A stretch of DNA of 64,000 nt from Clostridia bacterium (lineage in GTDB: Bacteria; Bacillota; Clostridia; Monoglobales; Monoglobaceae): contig JAFQSM010000080.1 of assembly GCA_017409575.1 (NCBI GenBank), positions 1-64,000 on the forward strand, in the 5' to 3' direction. Shown piece by piece: positions 7,364 through 16,287 of this stretch. The notes under the pieces are model-generated. The model was given only the letters and a program-made list of their open reading frames with translations. It made no database searches and had not been told where the DNA came from. A program made the translations under genes and the position numbers. Within the stretch, counting starts at the first letter, position 1. Each line of letters opens with the position of its first letter.

Positions 7364-8638
7364 TTATTTCAAAGAAGCATTCTTTACAACAAAATCAATT
7401 GTCTTTTCAATCTTCTTGCTTTCTTTGATATCGTCGGCGTTGATGTACTTTTTAACATCTTCAACCTTCATTTTGCTCTGCTCTGCCATTTTTTCGATTT
7501 CGGCATCGACTTCTTTGTCACTAACCTCTATGCCTTCAACCTTAGCAATCTTTTCAAGCACGAGCGAAGTCTTAACCTTCTTCTCTGCGTCAGGTCTTAT
7601 CTGAGCCTTCATAGCGTCCAAGGTAACGCCTGTGTACTGTGCGTACTGCTCGATTGTAAGTCCCTGATATCTGAGCTGCATTGCAAATTCGCGAATCTGG
7701 TTATCAACAGCTGTTTCAAACATAGCTTCCGGAATATCAATTTCGGTATTATTAGAAATTATTTCCAAAATCTGGTCTTCTAATTCTTTTTTAGCCTTAT
7801 CTTTTTTCTGTTCCTTCAATTTTTTGGTCATATCAGCCTTGAATTCTTCAAATGTGTCAAATTCGCTGACATCCTTTGCAAATTCGTCATCAAGTTCGGG
7901 AAGTTCCTGAGTCTTGATTTCGTTGATTTTTACTTTGAATACAGCGTCCTTACCCTTGAGGTCAGCAGCATGGTATTCTGTCGGGAAGGTAACATTTACT
8001 TCTGTCTCTTCGCCTGCATTTTTGCCAACAAGCTGGTCCTCAAAGCCGGGGATAAACTGACCCGAGCCAAGCTTCAAATCAAAGTTTTCGCCTTTTCCGC
8101 CTTCAAAAGCAACTCCATCGCAAAAACCTTCGAAGTCAATTGTCACGGTATCATTAAGAGCTGCTGCTCTGTCTTCTACTGCAACAAGTCTGCCGTTTCT
8201 TTCGCGGATTTTTTCGATTTCGGCATTAACTTCTTTTTCGGTGGTTCTGTATGTGATTTTCTTAGCCTCTACGCCTTTATATTCGCCAAGTTCAAATTCG
8301 GGTTTTACAGCAACCTTTGCAGTGAAAACAACGCCCTCTTCTTTTGAGATGCTTTTAACATCTATCTCGGGCTGAGCAACTGCCTGGATATCCTGCTCTT
8401 CTATAGCCTTATCATATGCATCGGGAAGAACAATGTTTACTGCATCTTCATAAAAAACTTCGCTTCCGTAGAATTTTTCAATAATCTGACGGGGAGCCTT
8501 GCCTTTTCTGAATCCCGGTATGCTGATCTGGCCTACATTTTTTTTGTATGCCTTTTCGATTCCTGCTTTAAACTCATCAGCAGAAACTGAAAATTCGAAC
8601 TCTACAACATTTTTTTCTGTTTTTTCAACTTTACTCAT
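7364..8638 (-). CDS. tig: Trigger factor
   Basis: 424 residues, the standard length. The ribosome-binding tail contains the signature FRKGKAPRQIIEKFYG (about residues 43-58), followed by an FKBP-type prolyl isomerase domain (TIDFEGFCDGVAFEGGKG, about 165-182) and a C-terminal chaperone domain of long charged helices. It binds the ribosome exit tunnel and shields nascent chains. The ATG follows GAGAGGGATGTTCAA, and a consensus promoter lies at 8709-8737. It heads the tig-clpP-clpX group. Confidence 0.97.
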   Translation of the reverse strand: MSKVEKTEKNVVEFEFSVSADEFKAGIEKAYKKNVGQISIPGFRKGKAPRQIIEKFYGSEVFYEDAVNIVLPDAYDKAIEEQDIQAVAQPEIDVKSISKEEGVVFTAKVAVKPEFELGEYKGVEAKKITYRTTEKEVNAEIEKIRERNGRLVAVEDRAAALNDTVTIDFEGFCDGVAFEGGKGENFDLKLGSGQFIPGFEDQLVGKNAGEETEVNVTFPTEYHAADLKGKDAVFKVKINEIKTQELPELDDEFAKDVSEFDTFEEFKADMTKKLKEQKKDKAKKELEDQILEIISNNTEIDIPEAMFETAVDNQIREFAMQLRYQGLTIEQYAQYTGVTLDAMKAQIRPDAEKKVKTSLVLEKIAKVEGIEVSDKEVDAEIEKMAEQSKMKVEDVKKYINADDIKESKKIEKTIDFVVKNASLK

Positions 8639-8708
8639 TTGAACATCCCTCTCTAACTTCTGTTACAATCCTTAGAAAAGTTAAATCTTTTCCAGCCATA
8701 ATGAAGAC

Positions 8709-8737
8709 ATTATATCACAAGTATTTCCTCTTGGCAA
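8709..8737 (-). promoter_or_regulatory. Sigma-A promoter for tig
   Basis: On the minus strand TTGCCA (8732-8737) and TATAAT (8709-8714) are 17 bases apart, about 70 bases before the tig ATG. Confidence 0.8.
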
Positions 8738-8786
8738 GTGGCATTTTAATATTTTTTTTGCTTGTTTTCGCCCTTTTTTTAGTTGT

Positions 8787-9479
8787 TTATACTAAAATCG
8801 GCTCAAAATTTACAAAATCACCCGATACAAGCTTAAGTTTAATCCCCTCCACCTCGCCGACAATTGCATTTTTGTGTGCGAAAGAATGAAGATGTCCATA
8901 AACACAAGTGTCAACATTATATGCTTTCAGTATGTCAAAAAAATCTCTGTTTTCGCTTTCTTTGTCAAGCGGAGGATAGTGTAATCCGACGATAATTTTG
9001 TCCTTTTTAAGCTTCGAGGCAGCCTCGAGTGCAAGTACAAGTCGCTTTCTTTCTCTGTCAAGGATTTTTTCGTCTTCTTCTTTTTGGCCCTCTTTGTACC
9101 ACCAGCCTCTTGTTCCGCAAATTGCAGTGTCCTCAAATTCGGTTGCAGTATTGTTGAGGATTTTTATACTGGTCAAACCATTTTCAGTCAAAAAGTTTTC
9201 CATTTTATTCAGGGTAGTCCACCAATAATCGTGATTGCCTTTGATAATAAACTTTTTTCCGGGGAGACTTTGTATAAACTTGAAATCATCAAGGGCATCT
9301 TCAATATAGGTTGCCCACGATACATCACCCGGGATAATGACTGCATCATCCGGTGTCACAAGTCTCTCCCAATTTGTTTTTATTTTGTTTGTATAATCCC
9401 CCCACGCATCGCCAAATACATCCATTGGCTTGTCTGTTCCAAACGACAAATGCAGGTCTGCCAGAGCATAAATTGCCAC
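8787..9479 (-). CDS. Calcineurin-like metallophosphoesterase
   Basis: 230 residues with the complete metallophosphoesterase motif series: ADLHLSFG (about residue 7), PGDVSWA (about 51), GNHDYWW (about 81), GLHYPPL (about 168) and YGHLHSF (about 198). These bind two metals and hydrolyse phosphoesters in the cytoplasm. The substrate cannot be told from sequence. It is encoded downstream of thrC, separated from it by a terminator at 9503-9542, so it probably has its own promoter. The final residues run into the AT-rich gap before tig. Confidence 0.85.
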   Translation of the reverse strand: MAIYALADLHLSFGTDKPMDVFGDAWGDYTNKIKTNWERLVTPDDAVIIPGDVSWATYIEDALDDFKFIQSLPGKKFIIKGNHDYWWTTLNKMENFLTENGLTSIKILNNTATEFEDTAICGTRGWWYKEGQKEEDEKILDRERKRLVLALEAASKLKKDKIIVGLHYPPLDKESENRDFFDILKAYNVDTCVYGHLHSFAHKNAIVGEVEGIKLKLVSGDFVNFEPILV

Positions 9480-9502
9480 GAAGCCTCACCTCCTTGCTTT
9501 CC

Positions 9503-9542
9503 TAAAAAACTCGGCTCACCAAAAAAGCGAGCCGATTTTTTT
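9503..9542 (-). terminator. Terminator after thrC
   Basis: TCGGCTC and GAGCCGA form the stem, with A-rich and T-rich flanks on both sides, so it can work in both directions. It starts six bases beyond the thrC stop. Confidence 0.85.
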
Positions 9543-9547
9543 AACTT

Positions 9548-11047
9548 TTACTTGCTTAAAAAGTCTTTTACCGTTTCAAGAAGCTCATCTTTTCCGCATA
9601 TACCGCAGAAACGCTTTTCGGCATTTTTGAGTTCCTTAAGGGACTTTGGAATTTCCATCTTTGCTTCCTTTGACAGCAAATCAAGAAGTTCAAAATCATC
9701 AAGCTGCTCAATTTCGCTGCCCTTGCCCAAAGCCGAAAGAACACTTTGATTAAACTTAAACGGGCTTGCAGTAGAAACAATTACCGCAGGGGTCAAGTCA
9801 CCGGTTTCTTCCTTGTATTGGTTGTATACATTAACGGCAACCGCAGTATGAGTATCAATTGTATAATCATACTCTTCTTTTACCTTGCCGATAGTTTCCT
9901 TTGTCATCAAATCGTCACAGCATCCTGCCCAGAAAATATCCTTGATTTTCTGTTTTATTTCTTCTTCAACCTGATATCCGCCATTCTTTGCCAAACCATT
10001 CATCCAAGCCGAAACCTTTTTGTCATCATTTTCGCAAAGGTCAAACAAAAGTCTTTCAAGGTTGCTTGATATAAGTATGTCCATAGATGGTGAAATAGTG
10101 GTGTGAAACTCGCGGTTTTTGTTGTATTTGCCTGTGTTTATAAAATCTGTCAGGACGTTGTTCGCATTTGATGCACAAACAAGCTTGTTTATCGGAACAC
10201 CCATCTTTTTAGCATAATAAGCCGCAAGGATATTACCAAAATTGCCTGTGGGAACACAAACATTTATGCTCTCGCCAAGCTCTGTCTCGCCGTTTGCAAC
10301 CATGTCACAATAAGCCGAAACATAATAAACAATTTGCGGTACAAGTCTTCCCCAGTTGATAGAATTTGCAGAAGACATAACGCAATTGTTTTCCAAAAAC
10401 GCTTTGTTTGCCTCTTCGTCTGTGAAAATCTTTTTAACTCCGGACTGAGCGTCATCAAAGTTGCCCCTTATGCCCGAGACAAACACATTGTCACCCTTTT
10501 GGGTAATCATCTGAAGCTTTTGAATGTCACTTACACCATCGCTTGGATAAAACACAATAATTTTTGTACCGTCAACATCGCTGAAGCCTTCAAGTGCAGC
10601 TTTGCCTGTGTCACCCGATGTTGCAACCAAAATAACAACAGTCTTATCTTCGCCTGTTTTCTTCATTGACTTTGTTAAAAAGTACGGAAGAATCTGAAGT
10701 GCCATATCCTTAAAAGCACAGGTCGGACCATGCCAGAGTTCAAGAACTCCAAAGCCTTTTTCAAGAATAGCAAGCGGAGCCGGACTTTGTGCCGAAAATT
10801 TCTCACCACCGTATGCGCCCTCGGCACATTCTTTGAGTTCTTCCTCCGAGAAATCTGTCAGATATTTTTTAAGAACATAAACTGCTCTATCTATGTATGA
10901 CATAGAAACCATATCATTTATTTCTTCCAAGGAGAGTGTCGGTATCTGATTTGGAACAAAAAGTCCTCCCTCTGCCGACAATCCTTTTTTTATAGCAGCC
11001 GCAGACAACGTGCTGAGGCTTTTGTTTCGTGTGCTTATGTACTGCAT
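9548..11047 (-). CDS. thrC: Threonine synthase
   Basis: 499 residues from the ATG (MQYISTRNK) behind GGAAAGGAATTG; a start at 11128 would add 27 residues without support. It is the longer form of threonine synthase, beginning YISTRNKSLSTLSAAAIKKG. The pyridoxal-phosphate Lys lies in WHGPTCAFKDMALQ (about residue 110), and SGDTGKAALEG forms part of the phosphate-binding site. It converts O-phosphohomoserine to threonine. No homoserine dehydrogenase or kinase lies in the window, so the pathway is scattered. An imperfect hairpin at 11068-11118 precedes it. Confidence 0.95.
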   Translation of the reverse strand: MQYISTRNKSLSTLSAAAIKKGLSAEGGLFVPNQIPTLSLEEINDMVSMSYIDRAVYVLKKYLTDFSEEELKECAEGAYGGEKFSAQSPAPLAILEKGFGVLELWHGPTCAFKDMALQILPYFLTKSMKKTGEDKTVVILVATSGDTGKAALEGFSDVDGTKIIVFYPSDGVSDIQKLQMITQKGDNVFVSGIRGNFDDAQSGVKKIFTDEEANKAFLENNCVMSSANSINWGRLVPQIVYYVSAYCDMVANGETELGESINVCVPTGNFGNILAAYYAKKMGVPINKLVCASNANNVLTDFINTGKYNKNREFHTTISPSMDILISSNLERLLFDLCENDDKKVSAWMNGLAKNGGYQVEEEIKQKIKDIFWAGCCDDLMTKETIGKVKEEYDYTIDTHTAVAVNVYNQYKEETGDLTPAVIVSTASPFKFNQSVLSALGKGSEIEQLDDFELLDLLSKEAKMEIPKSLKELKNAEKRFCGICGKDELLETVKDFLSK

Positions 11048-11067
11048 CTTTTTCAATTCCTTTCCGT

Positions 11068-11118
11068 ATTTAAACGCAGAAAGGAGCGAAGTCGATTTCA
11101 AACCGACCGAGCCCCTTT
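11068..11118 (-). terminator. Imperfect hairpin between the P-loop gene and thrC
   Basis: On the minus strand GGGGC...GCTCC with inner GGTCG...CGACT form an interrupted stem followed by TTTCTGCGTTT. It could end the transcript of the upstream P-loop gene or attenuate thrC. No T-box or known riboswitch signature was found. Confidence 0.45.
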
Positions 11119-11151
11119 TTTGTAGCAAATTTTTTGATAATAAACTACCTG

Positions 11152-11565
11152 TTAAGCAATGTATTTTTTAACAAGCTCGGTTGCTTCGGCTGCATCGGCA
11201 CTTACCATAACAGTAAACGAAACGCCAAATTCTTCTTCAAGCTTCTCAAGAGCTGTCACAAGTTCGTCTATGTTTGTCATATTGCCCGACGGAACACTCT
11301 TAAATACACTGTCGATAAAGATATGAGTAACATCAAAGTCCTGAGCTATAATTCCGCAAAGAAGACCAGTAAACATATCAAAATTCTTTATATCAAAAGG
11401 TTTGGTGTCAACCATTCTGGCACTTCTGTCAATGTCATGCATAAGACGATTGCCTTCTGTAATGCAAACAACATTTCCCTTCTCCAACGAAATAGCATTG
11501 TTCACATCATCAATTATTCTTTTTGTTTTTCCGCTGCCCTTAAGACCAATGTGAATTTTAATCAT
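11152..11565 (-). CDS. Small P-loop protein, unknown function
   Basis: 137 residues. The N-terminus IHIGLKGSGKTKRIID is a clear Walker A motif, and HIFIDSVF (about residues 84-91) could be a Walker B-type strand. The protein is too short for a full ATPase domain of a known large family, and no partner gene is adjacent. Similar short ATP-binding proteins occur as hypotheticals in Clostridia, sometimes labelled as PilT-like. It has its own sigma-A promoter at 11670-11698. A conserved nucleotide-binding role is likely; its process is unknown. Confidence 0.7.
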   Translation of the reverse strand: MIKIHIGLKGSGKTKRIIDDVNNAISLEKGNVVCITEGNRLMHDIDRSARMVDTKPFDIKNFDMFTGLLCGIIAQDFDVTHIFIDSVFKSVPSGNMTNIDELVTALEKLEEEFGVSFTVMVSADAAEATELVKKYIA

Positions 11566-11669
11566 AATAGCATACCGCCTTTCTTTATTTAATACATAAA
11601 ATGTATTTTATCTTTGATAAACAGATCTTTTGAAAACCAATGTTTCAAAGACTGCTTTTCTCTGTCTCT

Positions 11670-11698
11670 ATTATAACATAGATTTTGGAAATAGACAA
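11670..11698 (-). promoter_or_regulatory. Sigma-A promoter for the small P-loop gene
   Basis: On the minus strand TTGTCT (11693-11698) and a perfect TATAAT (11670-11675) are 17 bases apart, about 100 bases before the ATG at 11565. Confidence 0.75.
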
Positions 11699-11710
11699 TA
11701 GTTTTTTTTA

Positions 11711-13045
11711 TTATTTCAGTCTTTTTTCCAAAATTTCCTTTTCTGCCTCGTATCCGGGCTTTCCAAGCAGAGCAAACATATTCTTTTTGTAGCTTTCCAC
11801 GCCCGGTTGATTGAAAGGATTTACCCCAAGAACATATCCACTTATACCGCACGCTTTTTCGAAGAAATAAACAAGCTGTCCAAGAGTATATTCATCAAGT
11901 GCCTTTATTTTGACCAAAAGATTGGGAACGCCACCGTCTGTATGAGCAAGAAGCGTACCCTCAAAGGCTTTTTTATTTACAAAATCTACGGTTTTTCCGG
12001 CAAGAAAATTAAGGCCGTCAATATTGTCGGGCGTCTCGGTCAAAGTAATGTCATCCTTTGAATTTTCCACATACAAAACCGTCTCAAAAAGGTTTCTGAG
12101 ACCATCCTGGATGTACTGACCCATAGAATGAAGATCGGTCGAAAAGCTTGCACCCGAAGGGAATATTCCTTTGCCGTCTTTGCCCTCACTTTCGCCAAAA
12201 AGCTGTTTCCACCATTCAATAAAATACTGAAGCTCCGGCTCGTAATTTACCAGCATTTCCACTGTTTTGCCCTTGCGGTAAAGTATATTGCGAACAGCTG
12301 CATACTGATAACACTCATTTTCTTCAAGATTGTCATTCGAGTATAACTCAGATGCCTTTTCAGCACCCTCCATTATTTTGTCTATATCAGCTCCGCAAAC
12401 AGCAATCGGCAAAAGACCTACAGCTGTAAGGACAGAAAATCTTCCGCCTACATCATCAGGCACAACAAAAGTTTCATATCCCTCTGCGTCAGCAAGCTTT
12501 TTAAGAGCGCCTTTCTCTTTGTCGGTTGTTGCAAAAATTCGCTCTTTTGCGCCCTCTTTGCCGTACTTGTTTTCAAGATATTCTTTAAAAATTCTGAAAG
12601 CAACGGCAGGCTCGGTAGTTGTTCCTGACTTGGAAATTATATTTACCGAAACATCTTTTCCCTCAATTGTTTTAAGCAGTCCTTTCAAATAATTGGGGCT
12701 GATGCTGTTGCCTGCAAAAAATATCTGAGTTTTAGAATTGAAGTTGTAAAACGGACCCTTTAAAAAATCAATCGCAGCCTTTGCCCCAAGATATGACCCG
12801 CCTATTCCTATTACAATCAAAACTTCCGAATTATTTCTTATCTTCTCGGCTGCCTTTTTTATACGGTCAAACTCATTTCTGTCATAATTTCGAGGAAGGT
12901 CTGTCCAACCCAAAAAATCACTTCCGGCCCCGGTTCTGTTGTGGAGAAGGTCATGTGCTTCTTTGATTTGACCCTTTATTTCCAAAACTTCTTCACGGCT
13001 TACAAATTTTTCAGCCTTACTATAATCAAATGTAATATTTTTCAT
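11711..13045 (-). CDS. pgi: Glucose-6-phosphate isomerase
   Basis: 444 residues, the short Firmicutes form. [18 protein letters not shown] (about residues 78-95), the SIS-like [14 protein letters not shown] (about 138-151), and the C-terminal [20 protein letters not shown] signature (about 404-423) are all present. It interconverts glucose-6-phosphate and fructose-6-phosphate in glycolysis. It stands alone between a lipoprotein gene and a P-loop gene on the same strand. Confidence 0.97.
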   Translation of the reverse strand: MKNITFDYSKAEKFVSREEVLEIKGQIKEAHDLLHNRTGAGSDFLGWTDLPRNYDRNEFDRIKKAAEKIRNNSEVLIVIGIGGSYLGAKAAIDFLKGPFYNFNSKTQIFFAGNSISPNYLKGLLKTIEGKDVSVNIISKSGTTTEPAVAFRIFKEYLENKYGKEGAKERIFATTDKEKGALKKLADAEGYETFVVPDDVGGRFSVLTAVGLLPIAVCGADIDKIMEGAEKASELYSNDNLEENECYQYAAVRNILYRKGKTVEMLVNYEPELQYFIEWWKQLFGESEGKDGKGIFPSGASFSTDLHSMGQYIQDGLRNLFETVLYVENSKDDITLTETPDNIDGLNFLAGKTVDFVNKKAFEGTLLAHTDGGVPNLLVKIKALDEYTLGQLVYFFEKACGISGYVLGVNPFNQPGVESYKKNMFALLGKPGYEAEKEILEKRLK

Positions 13046-13108
13046 GCAAAATCCTCCGTTTTAATCTACTGCTTTATATTTCAGCATATTCACCTGAGAA
13101 CATTATTA

Positions 13109-13729
13109 TCAATTATTATTTGTATTATTTACAAAATTGTCATCAGTGTCTACTTTTTGAGCAAGTATTTTTTCGAAGTCAACATAATATTCCATCGTCT
13201 TTACCATAGCCGCATACTCTTCCTGGCAAGATTTGTTTGTGTATTTATTAAGGCACAAAAACAAATCAGATGCAGCCCAGGAATTTACTTTGTGCAAATA
13301 AGTTTTTTCCTCTGTTGTTTCTACTTCATAATTTCCAACCAGGTATGTACCCTCCTGATCCATTATAAACACAGGTGCATCATGATATTCCTTAAAAAAA
13401 GCATAAGCATCCGACAAAACTCTGCCCTTATTCTTCCGAGACGAATAAACACTGAAAACATTAAACTCAAATTCATTGTATGGGTCTTTAAACTGATTTG
13501 TTTTGTTGTCAAATTCCAAATGAATATATGTAATTTCTTCACCATAAATATCTTCCAGAATCGAAACAAGCTGCTCCGGATCGGTGCATTTTTCAATAGT
13601 TATGATCTTTTGATACATCGGGTCATTTTTAAAATCCCCCGAATATTCCGCATCATCCGATTTTTTAAATATGCAACCTGACAAAACAAGAGTCAAAATT
13701 ATCATTACTGCAATAATAATTTTTTTCAC
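13109..13729 (-). CDS. Putative lipoprotein, unknown function
   Basis: 206 residues. A lipoprotein signal peptide ends with a lipobox LVLSGC (Cys at about residue 19). The mature part is soluble, acidic and rich in Tyr and Phe, and ends in an Asn-rich tail NNTNNN. A weakly repeated DPMYQKIITIEKC..., in which a cysteine pair could form, is visible, but no family was recognised. The ATG is preceded by GAGGTGATATTAAG. It is probably anchored outside the cell. Neighbours do not suggest a role. Confidence 0.7.
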   Translation of the reverse strand: MKKIIIAVMIILTLVLSGCIFKKSDDAEYSGDFKNDPMYQKIITIEKCTDPEQLVSILEDIYGEEITYIHLEFDNKTNQFKDPYNEFEFNVFSVYSSRKNKGRVLSDAYAFFKEYHDAPVFIMDQEGTYLVGNYEVETTEEKTYLHKVNSWAASDLFLCLNKYTNKSCQEEYAAMVKTMEYYVDFEKILAQKVDTDDNFVNNTNNN

Positions 13730-13798
13730 TTAATATCACCTCATTTATATATTATTTTTCAAAATTTGTTTTAGTCTATTTTTCAGTCTTTTATTTGT

Positions 13799-14581
13799 TC
13801 AAACGAAAGGAATATTAATCAATTCCGGTTTTCCTGTGTAATTAAGATTATATCTTTTCACCATATCTTTTGCTTTCAAAAGCGAGTCTTCATCAAAGGT
13901 GGTTTGTGCATCATGAGCATCAAATCCAAATGTAACAGGCGTTTTTTCTTCTCCTGCAATTTTCCAGAACTCTTCATTGGGGTAATTTCTGTTGTCGCGC
14001 ATACCCAAAAAATTGATTTCCAAAGGAACATTATATTCTTTTGCTGCCCGGCAAATCTCTCGCATATTCTTGTCATAAAGTTTCATATTTCCGCAAAAGT
14101 TCAAGACATCCGGATGCGCAACATAAGTAAACACTCCGCTTTCTATTCCGCTTATAACGCAATCTGTGTAGTCCTGCAAATCATCTTCAGCCTCAGTTGG
14201 AGTCCCCACATACTTTCCTGCAGGGTATTCATTGTAAAGAAAGTGCTGTCCCAAAATAAGATACTCGCATCCAACCAAAACGGAGTTTTGCAACATTTGC
14301 TCAAAATACTCAGGATAATATTCCATTTCAAACCCGATTTTTATATCAATCTGATTTTTATATTTCTCACGCAAATTATAAAGTGTGCAAAAATAATCCT
14401 GCGTTTCAGAAACAGGCAATCTGTATCCGGATTCGTGGCCATCGGGAAATATAAAAGGAATATGTTCAGAAAAACCCATATACTTTACGCCACACTCTAT
14501 TGCTCTTTTAATGTATTCTTCTTCCGTTCCCGAAGCATGACTGCAACGATATGTATGTGTGTGATAATTATAGTCCATCAT
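13799..14581 (-). CDS. hisK: Histidinol-phosphatase, PHP family
   Basis: 260 residues of the PHP fold. YHTHTYRCSHASG (about residues 5-17), GFSEHIPF (about 36-43), GFEMEYYP (about 83-90), ILGQHFL, YVAHPDVLNFCG (about 154-165) and FGFDAHDAQ (about 218-226) supply the metal ligands of the trinuclear site. The family removes phosphate from histidinol phosphate in histidine synthesis. It is an orphan here, with no other his genes in the window, so another phosphoester substrate remains possible. Two ATGs in tandem follow GAGGTATT; the first is used. Confidence 0.85.
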   Translation of the reverse strand: MMDYNYHTHTYRCSHASGTEEEYIKRAIECGVKYMGFSEHIPFIFPDGHESGYRLPVSETQDYFCTLYNLREKYKNQIDIKIGFEMEYYPEYFEQMLQNSVLVGCEYLILGQHFLYNEYPAGKYVGTPTEAEDDLQDYTDCVISGIESGVFTYVAHPDVLNFCGNMKLYDKNMREICRAAKEYNVPLEINFLGMRDNRNYPNEEFWKIAGEEKTPVTFGFDAHDAQTTFDEDSLLKAKDMVKRYNLNYTGKPELINIPFV

Positions 14582-14607
14582 AATACCTCATATAAAACTC
14601 GCATTAT

Positions 14608-15087
14608 CTATTCAATGTTTTCATATTCCTTGCAAACATCAATCCATTTTTCATATCCGGAGGTTTTTTCAAGCTCCGCTATAGTAAGCTTTATCGCGCT
14701 GTTGGAACTTCCGCAGGCAGGATAGACCATTTCAAACCGTTTTAAAGATTCGTCAAGATAGACAGTTGCATTTTCTTTTATGCCAAAAGGGCAAACACCC
14801 CCGACTTTGTGTCCGACAATTTCCTCCACACTTTCAAATGGAATCATTTTAGCCTTTGTCAAAAATTCCTTTTTATATTTTGCATTATCAATTTTGCAAT
14901 CCCCTGCAACAACAATCAGCACCGGCTTGTCTGCCACAAGAAAAGATAAGGTTTTTGCAATTTCGCCTTCGGTGCAATTTGCCGCTTTTGCCGCTTCGCA
15001 AACTGTTGCCGAGGATGTCCCAAATTCTAATATTCTTCCATCCATTCCATATTGCTTCAGATGTTCTCTGGCTTTTTCCAAAGACAT
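14608..15087 (-). CDS. YbaK/EbsC-family aminoacyl-tRNA deacylase
   Basis: 159 residues from the ATG (MSLEKAREHLKQYG) behind AGGTGAGAATAATT; an upstream in-frame start at 15216 runs through a terminator hairpin and was rejected. Family signatures include the TVCEAAKAANC segment, the Lys in EGEIAKTLSFLV, and HKVGGVCPFGIKE (about residues 101-113). This cytoplasmic family hydrolyses mischarged tRNAs such as Cys- or Ala-tRNAPro. The exact tRNA cannot be told. It is followed after 26 bases by hisK, perhaps co-transcribed. Confidence 0.88.
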   Translation of the reverse strand: MSLEKAREHLKQYGMDGRILEFGTSSATVCEAAKAANCTEGEIAKTLSFLVADKPVLIVVAGDCKIDNAKYKKEFLTKAKMIPFESVEEIVGHKVGGVCPFGIKENATVYLDESLKRFEMVYPACGSSNSAIKLTIAELEKTSGYEKWIDVCKEYENIE

Positions 15088-15167
15088 AATTATTCTCACC
15101 TTTTTCTTCCTTATATCTTCCTGTTTTCTGATCCAATGTTTTGCAAATTTATTATACAACAAAAAGC

Positions 15168-15208
15168 AAAAAAAGGCAACCTTTTTAAAGAAGGTTGCCT
15201 CTTTTTCT
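15168..15208. terminator. Bidirectional terminator downstream of the madM remnant
   Basis: GGCAACC (15175-15181) pairs with GGTTGCC (15193-15199), with A-rich and T-rich flanks on both sides. On the minus strand it would end the madM transcript, about 30 bases beyond the remnant's stop. Confidence 0.8.
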
Positions 15209-15239
15209 TTTATCAAAGTTTTGCCTCAAATAAAGCCTT

Positions 15240-15805
15240 TTAACCCAATATCAGTTTTATTATTGTAAATAAAACAGACGGGCACAGCAAACATCCAATT
15301 CCTGTATGAAAAGTTGCTATCATAGCACCATAAGGATTCAGTTTGGGCTCTGTTCACTTGTTCCGCTTGTTGTCCCCATAATTCCGCCATAAATCATCGC
15401 TGACTGAGGTGTCACAAGTCCTATTTTTTTAGCAAAAAGTGGTGTCAGAATCATAACCGCAATCGACTTTATAAGTCCTGCCCCTATTGAAACAGCCACA
15501 ACAACTGACGCTACGCCCAAAGCCGCCCCGGTCACCGGGCCCACAACAAAAGAAACCGTTCCTGCCACAATTGTAGTCACATTTACAGCATCATGATATC
15601 CAAAGGCATACGCAGCTATCCCACCCACTATAAATGGTAAAATTACCCCTATCAGTGGAGAAAGAACACCTATCAATCCGCATTTTTTTATTTCCGACAT
15701 TTTTGCTCCATAGGCAGTTGATATAATAGCAAAATCCCGCAAAGAAGATCCGCCAAGAATGCCAAGTCCTGCAAACATAACGGCAGCAAGCAAATCTACT
15801 CCATT
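15240..15805 (-). pseudogene. madM: madM remnant (malonate transporter subunit), truncated and frameshifted
   Basis: The open part reads NGVDLLAAVMFAGLGILGG and onward, resembling the membrane subunit MadM of the malonate:sodium symporter, but the first 100 or so residues are missing. Near 15341-15362 the frame breaks after GGIMGTTSGT, giving an early stop at 15338. One frame over, the sequence continues KLNPYGAMIATFHTGIGCL and ends PSVLFTIIKLILG with TAA at 15240, matching the normal C-terminus. Its companion madL is absent. It runs head-to-head into a LysR remnant at about 15806-15811. It is certainly non-functional as a two-subunit transporter. Confidence 0.85.
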
Positions 15806-15810
15806 GCAAC

Positions 15811-16230
15811 GCAGCCGAAACAGAAAATTTTTCTAAAGCAGCAAAAACTTACAGTGACCCTGCTTCAAATATCTCTCAAAGCATTCACCGTCTGGAAAAA
15901 GAACGATTTATTACAATGGGCAACAAAAGCGAACTCTTTAAACCGACAAACGAAACATGCAAGTCCGGAGGTTTTACCCACAACATCGTGGTCCAGAGTG
16001 ATGACCATGATTATATAAGAAAATATATCGAAATGGGTCTTGGTATCTCTTTTGTCCCCTCTCCGTCATGGAAAGGTACATTTTCTGAAAATGTCGCATA
16101 CAGACAACCTGTCAACATAAAAAGATATACTTTTGTTTATCTTAACACACAAAAGTATATCTCCAAGGCAATATATTTGTTTTTGGATTCTTTGTTGAAC
16201 ATAGCTAAAGAATATTCTGAAAGTAACTAA
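15811..16230 (+). pseudogene. LysR-family regulator remnant with internal deletion
   Basis: An open frame without an early start codon reads AAETENFSKAAKTYSDPASN followed by ISQSIHRLEKERFI, the LysR helix-turn-helix without its first residues. It then jumps in frame to VVQSDDHDYIRKYIEMGLGI and SFVPSPSWKG, the end of a LysR effector domain. Roughly 150-170 residues in between are missing. The first ATG (15916) lies after the DNA-binding helices. Together with the madM remnant on the opposite strand it looks like the scar of a divergent lysR/mad locus after a large deletion, plus a second deletion inside lysR. Confidence 0.8.
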
Positions 16231-16234
16231 TATA

Positions 16235-16274
16235 AAAAGACGACAACCTTTCCAAACAGGCTGCCGTCTTTTTG
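16235..16274. terminator. Bidirectional terminator between the LysR remnant and permease
   Basis: AAAAAGACG...CGTCTTTTT with an imperfect inner stem. It lies just past the permease stop (16288, minus strand) and just past the LysR remnant stop (16230, plus strand). Confidence 0.8.
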
Positions 16275-16287
16275 TTATCTTTTTAAA

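Noticed and set aside
11047-11152. T-box or threonine riboswitch before thrC
   Set aside because: No T-box GGTGG signature, specifier or known aptamer pattern is present; only one imperfect hairpin.
15916-16230. LysR remnant as an intact small regulator starting at 15916
   Set aside because: The ATG lies after the DNA-binding helices, and upstream codons still encode the helix-turn-helix without a start.
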